Of a DNA stretch of 11,972 nt, positions 5,560 through 11,972 are shown one piece after another. The stretch's first letter is position 1, and the number at the start of each line of letters is the position of its first letter. The stretch spans positions 1 through 11,972 of the forward strand of contig JAIPBY010000063.1 in the NCBI GenBank assembly GCA_021738605.1. Reading direction: 5' to 3'. The notes beneath the pieces are model-generated. The model was given only the letters and a program-made list of their open reading frames with translations. It did not search any database and was not told the origin of the DNA. This stretch comes from Chitinophagaceae bacterium. Lineage in GTDB: Bacteria; Bacteroidota; Bacteroidia; Chitinophagales; Chitinophagaceae. The position numbers were made by a program, and so were the translations under genes.

Positions 5560-8121
5560 ATGGCAGGATTCTTTCAAAAAATTTCATTCAGAATCTGGCT
5601 TCCCTTTGCATTGACCCTATCGTTGATGATGCTGGTTGTTGCTTTTTATTATCCAAGGGAGCAGGAAAAATTGTTTCGAGCAAATAAGGAAAGAGAGCTG
5701 AAAGAGCTTGCCAAAACAGTGGCCCTCGGTGTTGAGCTTTCATTGCGGGCAGATGATTTCCAAGGGTTGAAAAAGACAATTGATTTTGTCTCCGGCACTT
5801 CTGATTTTGAATTTGTGGCCATTATTGTGGAAGACAGCGTCACAGCAAAAGAAAATGTTTTCATCAGCTATCCGGAAAAGCCACAGGATGAAATTCTTAA
5901 TTTGAATCCTGATTTGTACGTATATCAAAAATATCCATTCCGTACAGCAGATTTTGTTGGCAATATTCTTATCTCAGCATCCAAAGAAAAAATCAACGAA
6001 CTGGTATTCAACCTGAACAAGCCTGTTTACATCATTCTGCCGATTATATTGGTGGTTTCTTTATTGCTTTTTTTTATTCTTGCCCGCAGGATATCAAGGC
6101 CAATTCTTCAGCTCACCAAAACAGCAAAAGAACTCGAGGCTGAAAACTATGCAGTAGTTATTCCTGTTACACAACAGAAAGATGAACTGGGCGAACTGAG
6201 CAATGCATTTGCTTCCTTGAGGGATAGTCTTGTAGACCAGAAAGAAAGAAACATGCAACTTACGTTGGGCCTTGAGGATGAGATCAAGCTAAGGACTGAA
6301 GATCTTCAATCAACACAGCAAAAACTAATTGAGGCCCAAAAAGTTGCACGCATTGGGCACTATGAATATTTCTTTTCAGATGGTCACTGGGAAAGCTCTG
6401 ATGTCTTGGATGATATTTTTGGCATTGAAAAAAATTTCAAAAAAGACCTGAATTCCTGGAATGGGATTGTTGCTCCAGACTACCAGGTAGAAATGATGTC
6501 TTATTTCATTGACCTGGTGACCAACAAGAAAAAATTCTCCAGGGATTACAAGATTAAACGGATCAATGACGGAGAATTCAGGTGGGTCTATGGTTTAGGA
6601 GAATTCAAGTACAGTGAATCAGGCATACCCTATTCTTTGTCTGGAACGATCCAGGATATTACAGATAGAAAACTGATTGAAGAAGAGGTAAAAAGGCTTT
6701 CACTGGTTGCGCGGCATACCTCTAACTGCGTAATCATTGCAGATGGCCAAAAGAAAATTCAATGGGTGAATGACAGCCTCATTCAGTTGACTGGATATTC
6801 TTTTAATGAAATAGTTGGTCAAACACCCAGGATGTTCCAGTTTGAAAAGACAGATCCTAAAACACTGGCATACATCAGCGAAAGACTGGACGATAACCTT
6901 TCTGTCAATACTGAAATCCTGAACAGGGGAAAGACGGGCAACGAGTATTGGCTTGAACTCAACATTGTACCGATAACCGATGCACATGGTGGACTTTCCG
7001 GGTATATCGCTGTTGAAACGGATATCACTGCGAGAAAAATGGCGGATGAGGAACTGCGCAAAAGCCAGGAAGCCCTGAAAAAAATCAATGAGACACTTGA
7101 GCAGAAGGTCTTAGAAAATACCAAGAAAAACCTTGACCTCTCAAAGTCTATTGTAGAGCAGGAGAAGTTGGCTACAATTGGTGAGATTTCTGCTGGTATT
7201 GCCCACGACCTGAACACACCATTGGGAGCCATCAAAGTTGGAACGGAAAGTGTTCATTTCACTTTTGAGGCACTGCTGGCCAACAATATTTCCAAATGCT
7301 CGGATGCACAACTGAAGAGGGCCATAGAGATTGCCAAAAGCAGAACGGTTGAGATATATGTGGGGGGGCTCCAGTTGATGCGGGAAAGAAAAGAAACCAT
7401 TGCCTACCTCCAGGCAACCTATGGATCCGAGCGGGAAAACCTTGCGCAGATTGCAGAGATGATGGTCAAGTGTCGCATCCTGGTGCAGGATACGCAGATC
7501 ATGGACGAGGTGTACAAATGGGATAACCCATTGGATGTACTTGAATTAATCAACAATATCCAGATCATTGGCAATCTTTTGGATACCATCAAAACCTCTG
7601 TAGACAAGGCCAGTAAGGTTGTCAAGGATGTTCGATCTTTCATCAAGACAGAGACAACAGTCGATAGAACAAGGGTAAATTTGCACGACAACATTTCAAC
7701 AGTGTTAAGCATCTTCAACTACGAGTTGAAACGGAACATTAACCTCGTTTTTGCTGTTGACCAAAACATCTGTATTGAAGGATACGATATCAAATTATTC
7801 CAGCTTTGGTCAAACCTGATTAAAAATGCCATTGAGTCGATGGAGGATTATCCCAATAAGAACATATCAGTAAGGTCCGTGCTGTATGATGGCAAGGTGG
7901 ATATTCTTGTGGAGAATACAGGTCCGGTGATTGGTCCGGAGATCATTGAGAAAATTTTTAAGAAATTCTTTACCACCAAGCAGGGCAAAAACGGCACCGG
8001 ATTGGGTTTGAGTATTGTCAAGAATGTTGTTGATGAACATGGCGCCAAGATCGCTGTAACATCTTCAGAAGAAGTTACTACCTTCAAAGTAACTTTCAAT
8101 GATCCGATTTTACTGAGCTAA
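5560..8121 (+). CDS. Membrane sensor histidine kinase: periplasmic domain-HAMP-PAS-PAS-long DHp-HATPase
   Basis: This is an inner-membrane kinase of 853 aa. TM1 spans about 12-31 and TM2 about 156-174, enclosing a periplasmic sensor of about 124 residues (possibly Cache-like, not certain). HAMP is at about 175-228. PAS1 (about 263-373) is of PAS_3 type. PAS2 (about 382-500) resembles LOV domains but has GQTPRMFQ where photoactive LOV domains carry a Cys. A coiled coil (about 500-540) leads to the H-box IAHDLNTPLGA with H549. The second DHp helix (KASKVVKDVRSF, ending F694) comes about 145 residues later, roughly 90 more than usual. The catalytic domain has N-box N756, G1 VENTGPVI (Asn786 where Asp is usual), FFTTK, and GTGLGLSIV. 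The start ATG follows the PstS-like stop after one base, implying translational coupling. The protein has no REC domain; likely partners are the REC protein and the REC-bearing soluble kinase upstream. Confidence 0.93.
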   Translation: MAGFFQKISFRIWLPFALTLSLMMLVVAFYYPREQEKLFRANKERELKELAKTVALGVELSLRADDFQGLKKTIDFVSGTSDFEFVAIIVEDSVTAKENVFISYPEKPQDEILNLNPDLYVYQKYPFRTADFVGNILISASKEKINELVFNLNKPVYIILPIILVVSLLLFFILARRISRPILQLTKTAKELEAENYAVVIPVTQQKDELGELSNAFASLRDSLVDQKERNMQLTLGLEDEIKLRTEDLQSTQQKLIEAQKVARIGHYEYFFSDGHWESSDVLDDIFGIEKNFKKDLNSWNGIVAPDYQVEMMSYFIDLVTNKKKFSRDYKIKRINDGEFRWVYGLGEFKYSESGIPYSLSGTIQDITDRKLIEEEVKRLSLVARHTSNCVIIADGQKKIQWVNDSLIQLTGYSFNEIVGQTPRMFQFEKTDPKTLAYISERLDDNLSVNTEILNRGKTGNEYWLELNIVPITDAHGGLSGYIAVETDITARKMADEELRKSQEALKKINETLEQKVLENTKKNLDLSKSIVEQEKLATIGEISAGIAHDLNTPLGAIKVGTESVHFTFEALLANNISKCSDAQLKRAIEIAKSRTVEIYVGGLQLMRERKETIAYLQATYGSERENLAQIAEMMVKCRILVQDTQIMDEVYKWDNPLDVLELINNIQIIGNLLDTIKTSVDKASKVVKDVRSFIKTETTVDRTRVNLHDNISTVLSIFNYELKRNINLVFAVDQNICIEGYDIKLFQLWSNLIKNAIESMEDYPNKNISVRSVLYDGKVDILVENTGPVIGPEIIEKIFKKFFTTKQGKNGTGLGLSIVKNVVDEHGAKIAVTSSEEVTTFKVTFNDPILLS

Positions 8122-8130
8122 ACAGTTTTT

Positions 8131-9279
8131 ATGTTCAAAAAGGTACTCTTGTTTCTTGTAGCCATTTTGCTGGTCACACTTGGTCTTACATTTACCAACA
8201 GATTCGCTCATTTGAAAAATTTTGCCATCTGGGGTGTACATACCATTCATGATCACAAGACCCATCCTGTGAGAGTGGTTGAAAATGGTGATGCTCCACA
8301 GGCATGGCCTTATGATTCGGCATACAACCAAAAGCAGATTCCCCAGGAGTTCATGAACATCATTGATTCCAACGATACGCATGCTTTTTTAGTCATTCAA
8401 GACGGTAAGCTTGTTTACGAAAAATATTGGGATGGTTATGACAGCGCCAAGATCAGTGGCTCATTTTCTGCAGCCAAGAGCATCATCTCATTGCTGATTG
8501 GCATTGCTATTGACGAAGGGAAAATCAAGTCTGTTGAAGAACCTGCTGGCAATTATGTCCCACACTTCAAAACCAATGGGCTGGATAAAATCCGCATCAA
8601 GGACTTGCTCACCATGAGTTCAGGTACAAACTATTTTGAAGGAGACAAAAGTTATTTCAGCATGAATGCCTACGGGTATTATGGTGAAGACGAGGAATAC
8701 ATGGTGAGCATGATGGAGAAAAAAGAAGCACCCGGTGTTTACTGGCAATACCGCAGCGGGGACACGCAGGTATTGGGCCTGATTGTAGAAAAAGCGTTTG
8801 GCCAGTCGATTTCTGCTTTAGTGTCTGAAAGGTTCATGAAACCCATGGGAGCCAACGCCAATGCCCTCTGGCTGTTGGATGGTGCAGAGAAACATGAAAA
8901 GGCCTTCTGTTGTTTCAATGCAGTAGCCCGTGATTATGCAAAGTTCGGGCAGTTGGTGTTGAACAACGGAAATTGGAATGGAAAGCAGATCGTTTCTGAA
9001 AAATACATTGCTGAAGCAACCACACCCGCAACCAGCCTTAAAGACCGAACTGAGAATGATCAGCCGGTAGATTTTTATGGCTACCAATATTGGATGGTCA
9101 ACCACAATGGTGTACATGCCATTGCGCAAAATGGCCTGTTTGGTCAGTATGTTTTCATCATTCCAGCAAAAAATGCTGTTGTGGTTCGCTTGGGTGAGTC
9201 CAAAGTAACTAAACCTATTCACCACCACCAGCCGGAGAATTTCACGTATATCGATGCTGCGCTTGCTGTGTTGAAATAG
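8131..9279 (+). CDS. Beta-lactamase-fold serine hydrolase (class C / NylB-like)
   Basis: This 382-aa protein has an N-terminal hydrophobic segment (about 4-22) that could be a signal peptide or membrane anchor, placing the enzyme outside the inner membrane. The serine-hydrolase core shows the SxxK motif as S113-A-A-K116 (SFSAAKSI), followed by a helix LLIGIAIDEGKI typical of the family. The second motif is Y207-R-S-G (in place of YxN), and the expected HTG/KTG position reads AQNG within AIAQNGLFGQ. This pattern resembles 6-aminohexanoate-dimer hydrolase and esterase-like members more than true beta-lactamases, so antibiotic resistance should not be assumed. The substrate is unknown. The ATG is 9 bases after the kinase stop, with no visible promoter between, so it is probably the last gene of the operon. 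A strong hairpin follows 14 bases after its stop. Confidence 0.88.
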   Translation: MFKKVLLFLVAILLVTLGLTFTNRFAHLKNFAIWGVHTIHDHKTHPVRVVENGDAPQAWPYDSAYNQKQIPQEFMNIIDSNDTHAFLVIQDGKLVYEKYWDGYDSAKISGSFSAAKSIISLLIGIAIDEGKIKSVEEPAGNYVPHFKTNGLDKIRIKDLLTMSSGTNYFEGDKSYFSMNAYGYYGEDEEYMVSMMEKKEAPGVYWQYRSGDTQVLGLIVEKAFGQSISALVSERFMKPMGANANALWLLDGAEKHEKAFCCFNAVARDYAKFGQLVLNNGNWNGKQIVSEKYIAEATTPATSLKDRTENDQPVDFYGYQYWMVNHNGVHAIAQNGLFGQYVFIIPAKNAVVVRLGESKVTKPIHHHQPENFTYIDAALAVLK

Positions 9280-9293
9280 TGCCAGAACTTAGT

Positions 9294-9334
9294 ATCAATC
9301 AGTCCCTTTCTACCATGGAAAGGGACTGATTGAT
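9294..9334. terminator. Perfect 17-bp hairpin after the operon, no U tract
   Basis: Bases 9294-9310 pair perfectly with 9318-9334 around the 7-base loop TACCATG. The stem includes AGTCCCTTTC/GAAAGGGACT. It begins 14 bases after the serine-hydrolase stop, so a role in ending or protecting the operon mRNA is likely. Neither side is followed by a T run in the direction of reading, so it is not a classical intrinsic terminator on either strand. Confidence 0.6.
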
Positions 9335-9373
9335 TGTAAAAAACTGTCCTGAATTTGGTCTTAAATAGACTGT

Positions 9374-9407
9374 ATAAAAAAGGGCGTTCCGGTTAAGAAA
9401 CGCCCTT
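9374..9407 (-). terminator. Rho-independent terminator of the Tat oxidoreductase gene
   Basis: On the - strand, AAGGGCGTT (complement of 9399-9407) pairs with AACGCCCTT (complement of 9380-9388) over a 10-base loop, and a T run (complement of 9376-9381) follows. The element begins about 23 bases after the stop codon at 9430. Stem, GC content and U tract fit an intrinsic terminator. Confidence 0.85.
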
Positions 9408-9429
9408 GAAAAGCAGTGTTGGAGAGACT

Positions 9430-10902
9430 TTATTTCTTGAACTCCCATCCGGCCCTGTTCACCCTTGAGACGAACTGGTTGGCATCATCAAAGTTGGTAA
9501 TCTTCATAGAAGCACCATCCCAAAGCAGTTTCTTTCTGCCATAGAAATCGAATGCCTTGTTGCCATTGGATCTTGTTACTTCTTTGCGCAACATGTAGCT
9601 TCTGATCGCAAGGTTGCCCATCAACACAGTTTCTGTGAGCGGCCCGGAGTAGTCGAATGATGAGCTGAGTTCCTTGTGTGCCTTGCTGTTGAAGCCAGCC
9701 TTACAAGCTTCAGTCCAGGAGACCTGGTGCCCAAATTCAGGCAGCTTCAAGGCAGTCTTGTCTGCTTCTGGCGCTACAATTTTTTCACCGGTATTCAGGT
9801 AAATCTTGGGCCTGCCTCCGTACATATCAATGGCCATCAATCCTTTTGTTCCATGAAGGAAAACACCGTTCGCGCCGTTACCGTCTGTGCTCAGTGGCTC
9901 ATTAGACGGAAGTTGGTCGGGGTGGAAAGGACGAATACCGCCATCCATCCAAACCATTTTCAATGGACTATTATTTTTCTTGGTGGCTGGGAATCTGATT
10001 TCAACATGGGAGGAAGGAGGGCAACCTTCTGGGATGAATTCAGGACTCCAATCCTTGATGAATACAGCACCTACGCTGCATTCCACTTCGGTTGGATATC
10101 CAAGTCCAAGGATCCTGAACGGAGAGTCAATGGTATGGCAACCAATATCTCCCAAGGCTCCTGTTCCAAAATTCCACCATCCGCGCCATTTGAAGGGATG
10201 GAAAAGGGGATTATAATCCATATAAGATGCTGGTCCAATCCAGGTATCCCAGTCCTTGGCCGACATGGCGGCGGGCAAGGCAGGTTTGTCTGTTGGAAGG
10301 GGAATCCCTTGAGGCCATACTGGCCTGTCTGTCCAAATGTTCACGGTATGAACCGTTCCAATCAATCCTTTGTCAAACCAATCCATGGCCACTTTTTGCA
10401 AAGGGTTGGACGCGCCCTGGTTTCCCATCTGGGTAACAACCTTGTTTTTCCTTGCAGCCTCAGTAAGCATCCTGGCTTCGGCAATGTTATGGGTCAGTGG
10501 CTTTTGTACATATACGTGTTTGCCCATCGACATGCAGGCCATGGCGGCATAGGCATGGAAATGGTCAGGTGTTGAGATGGTTACGGCATCAATGTCTTTT
10601 CCAGACTTGTCGAGCATTTCCCTGAAATCGCGGTATTTCGCTGCGTTGGGGAATTTTTCAAAAGAGCTTTTGCACTTGTCCCAATCCAGGTCAGCCATGG
10701 CCACCACATTGTTGGCGCCATTGTTGTAGGAATTGAAAAGATCTGATTGCCCTTTACCGCCTGCACCAATGGCAGCGATGTTGAGCTTGTCGCTCGGGGC
10801 TGTGTATCCCTTGCCAATGACGTGGCGGGGAACAATAAAAAAACCTGCAGCGGCAATCGAGCCCTGCTTGATGAAATTTCTTCTGTTGTTTTGTTTTGGC
10901 AT
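9430..10902 (-). CDS. Tat-exported Gfo/Idh/MocA-family oxidoreductase
   Basis: This is a complete 490-aa member of the Gfo/Idh/MocA superfamily. The N-terminus has a twin-arginine leader, NRRNFIKQ (R7, R8) with a hydrophobic AAAGFFIV stretch, so the folded, cofactor-loaded enzyme is expected in the periplasm or to act there. The Rossmann fold has IGAGGKG (45-51). The EKP motif of the family reads VQKP (132-135), keeping Lys134. The C-terminal domain includes the WWNFGTGALGDIGCHTID stretch, with the Asp and His of the active-site helix. Its length, above the usual 330-400 aa, is typical of the long Tat-dependent Bacteroidota subgroup. The substrate (a sugar, inositol or modified glycan) cannot be assigned. 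The start at 10902 is fixed by the Tat leader. A candidate promoter lies upstream and a clear terminator downstream, so it may be transcribed alone, although the next oxidoreductase gene lies just upstream in the same direction. Confidence 0.93.
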   Translation of the reverse strand: MPKQNNRRNFIKQGSIAAAGFFIVPRHVIGKGYTAPSDKLNIAAIGAGGKGQSDLFNSYNNGANNVVAMADLDWDKCKSSFEKFPNAAKYRDFREMLDKSGKDIDAVTISTPDHFHAYAAMACMSMGKHVYVQKPLTHNIAEARMLTEAARKNKVVTQMGNQGASNPLQKVAMDWFDKGLIGTVHTVNIWTDRPVWPQGIPLPTDKPALPAAMSAKDWDTWIGPASYMDYNPLFHPFKWRGWWNFGTGALGDIGCHTIDSPFRILGLGYPTEVECSVGAVFIKDWSPEFIPEGCPPSSHVEIRFPATKKNNSPLKMVWMDGGIRPFHPDQLPSNEPLSTDGNGANGVFLHGTKGLMAIDMYGGRPKIYLNTGEKIVAPEADKTALKLPEFGHQVSWTEACKAGFNSKAHKELSSSFDYSGPLTETVLMGNLAIRSYMLRKEVTRSNGNKAFDFYGRKKLLWDGASMKITNFDDANQFVSRVNRAGWEFKK

Positions 10903-10940
10903 GACTTTGGTTTTATCGTTCGTTTGATGTTGAAAATAAG

Positions 10941-10973
10941 CAAAAATTGCGATTCATTTTTATTCAAAATGAA
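10941..10973 (-). promoter_or_regulatory. Candidate promoter with an 8-bp inverted repeat upstream of the Tat oxidoreductase
   Basis: On the - strand, TTTG (complement of 10965-10968) and AATTTTTG (complement of 10941-10948, one mismatch to TAnnTTTG) are spaced by 16 bases, giving a leader of about 30 bases. The inverted repeat TTCATTTT (10953-10960) / AAAATGAA (10966-10973), loop 5, overlaps the spacer and the -33 box. It could be an operator, or a weak terminator of the upstream gene because Ts follow on the - strand. AT-rich sequence makes chance likely. Confidence 0.35.
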
Positions 10974-10991
10974 CTCCAGCTGTGTATAAGG

Positions 10992-11972
10992 TTAGATTTT
11001 CTTGGCAAATTTCTGTGCTTTCAGCGCCAGTTCTGTTGCCAAAAAGCAATGCGCCTGCGGCATGGCCGTTTCTGTTCTGTTGATGACATCATCCACAAAC
11101 TGTTTGCCAAAAGGAAGTGGCTCGTTGTTGCAATCAAGGTAGAGGGTCTCCTTGTTGTTGGCCATGTACAGGTGATTGCCTGAACCGTATCGCGCGATGT
11201 CGATGTTTTTCCTGATCTCAATGAATCCATCTGTGCCAAGAATGGTCAACCTTCCATCGCCCCAGGTTTTAAGGCCATCGGGTGTAAACCAGTCTACCCT
11301 GATATAACCTGCACCGCCATTTCCTTTCAGCATCACATCGCCAAAATCCTCAAACTGGGGATATTGCTTGTTGTTGACATTCCCGGTTTGGGAGGCAACC
11401 ACTTCTGCTGAAGTAGAGCCTGTGAAAAACAAGAATTGGTCAAATTGGTGAGACCCAATATCGCAAATGATGCCGCCATATCTTTTCTTGTCAAAGAACC
11501 ATTCGGGTCTGCTTTTGACACTCATCCTGTGTGGGCCAAGGCCAATGGTTTGCACCACCTTGCCAATTGCACCTGATTTTATCAATTCACCTGCCTTTAC
11601 GGTTGCCTTGTTTTCAAAACGCTCGCTGAACATGATGGAATAAATGCGTTTGGTTTCCTGTTGAACCTTCCTGACAGCTGCCAATTGCTCCAGTGTAGTG
11701 ATGCCTGGCTTGTCTACCAGGTAGTCTTTGCCATGCTTCATCACCTCAATACCGAGTGGCCCCCTTTCATCAGGAATGCCCGAGCTCAGGATGACCTGGA
11801 TGGAATTGTCTTCCAGGATTTCCTTTGCGCTTGATGATACCTTGACCTGCGGATAGGCCTTTACAAATGCAGCCAGAAGCGCTGGCTCTTTTGCATAAAC
11901 CGCTACGAGTTCTCCCCCGCCTTTGATGACGGCGTTGCACATGCCATAGATATGGCTATGGTTGATGTTGAT
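10992..11972 (-). CDS. Gfo/Idh/MocA-family oxidoreductase, 5' end outside window
   Basis: This is a third NAD(P)-dependent oxidoreductase of the superfamily, cut by the right edge. The first ATG inside the window is at 11942, but the frame remains open to the edge and the ten residues before it (ININ-HSHIYG) continue naturally as the end of the first Rossmann strand and its loop, so the Met there is internal. Numbering from that Met, the family's EKP motif reads DKP at 77-79, keeping the catalytic-site Lys78. The C-terminal domain has GGIICDIGSHQFDQF, with the DIGSH active-site helix, and VDWFTPDGLKTWGDG. It differs clearly from both other members in this window, so these are not recent tandem copies. 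Its stop is 89 bases before the Tat oxidoreductase start on the same strand, and the two genes may act in one pathway. The substrate is unknown. Confidence 0.9.
   Translation of the reverse strand: MNINHSHIYGMCNAVIKGGGELVAVYAKEPALLAAFVKAYPQVKVSSSAKEILEDNSIQVILSSGIPDERGPLGIEVMKHGKDYLVDKPGITTLEQLAAVRKVQQETKRIYSIMFSERFENKATVKAGELIKSGAIGKVVQTIGLGPHRMSVKSRPEWFFDKKRYGGIICDIGSHQFDQFLFFTGSTSAEVVASQTGNVNNKQYPQFEDFGDVMLKGNGGAGYIRVDWFTPDGLKTWGDGRLTILGTDGFIEIRKNIDIARYGSGNHLYMANNKETLYLDCNNEPLPFGKQFVDDVINRTETAMPQAHCFLATELALKAQKFAKKI

Noticed and set aside
8131..9279. Reading the serine hydrolase as an antibiotic-resistance beta-lactamase
   Set aside because: The YxN and KTG motifs are not those of class A or C beta-lactamases, and the family includes many esterases and peptidases.
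9676..10575. Open frame of 299 codons on the + strand inside the Tat oxidoreductase gene
   Set aside because: It is long but entirely antisense to a gene with Tat, Rossmann and active-site motifs. The translation is rich in Trp, Cys and His and matches no family I know.
11940..11942. ATG as the start of the right-most oxidoreductase
   Set aside because: The frame continues to the window edge and the upstream residues complete the Rossmann strand and loop, so this Met is internal.
11944..11961. Small inverted repeat CCATAG/CTATGG near the right edge
   Set aside because: Only 6 bp, and it lies within the coding sequence; expected by chance.

Overview
The window reads as chromosomal DNA of a Bacteroidota bacterium, probably of the Chitinophagales/Sphingobacteriales/Cytophagales type. 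The evidence is promoter elements of the Bacteroidota form (TTTG, then TAnnTTTG), almost no Shine-Dalgarno sequences before start codons, a twin-arginine Gfo/Idh/MocA oxidoreductase of the kind common in this phylum, and outer-membrane and REC/PAS signalling genes. No rRNA, tRNA, CRISPR array or insertion sequence is visible, and no gap between genes exceeds about 220 bases.

Left part (1-1996): the 3' portion of a GFOR-like Gfo/Idh/MocA oxidoreductase on the + strand, whose reading frame is open to the window edge. It meets tail-to-tail, with a 4-base overlap, an ABC-transporter ATPase with a TOBE-like C-terminus on the - strand. No permease or binding protein for that ATPase lies beside it.

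Centre (1997-9279): a 221-base divergent regulatory region carries promoter candidates for both sides and a nested inverted repeat. Six tightly spaced + strand genes follow (gaps of 33, 27, 2, 1 and 9 bases), which look like one operon: (1) a soluble REC-PAS-HisKA_3-HATPase kinase; (2) a stand-alone REC protein; (3) an outer-membrane beta-barrel porin-like protein; (4) a very short, secreted PstS-like protein; (5) a large membrane histidine kinase (periplasmic domain, HAMP, two PAS domains, an enlarged DHp region, HATPase); (6) a membrane-anchored or exported beta-lactamase-fold serine hydrolase. My inference is an envelope-sensing cassette: a porin admits a ligand, a periplasmic half-PBP binds something or touches the sensor, the membrane kinase reports it, and the signal passes to REC proteins. 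None of the encoded proteins has a DNA-binding output domain. This cassette is the most interesting part of the window.

Right part (9280-11972): a strong 17-bp hairpin and a classical minus-strand intrinsic terminator separate the convergent blocks. Two further Gfo/Idh/MocA oxidoreductases lie on the - strand: one complete, with a Tat signal, and one whose 5' end runs off the window. With the one at the left edge, three sequence-distinct members of this superfamily flank the signalling cassette, which suggests a sugar or polyol metabolism neighbourhood.
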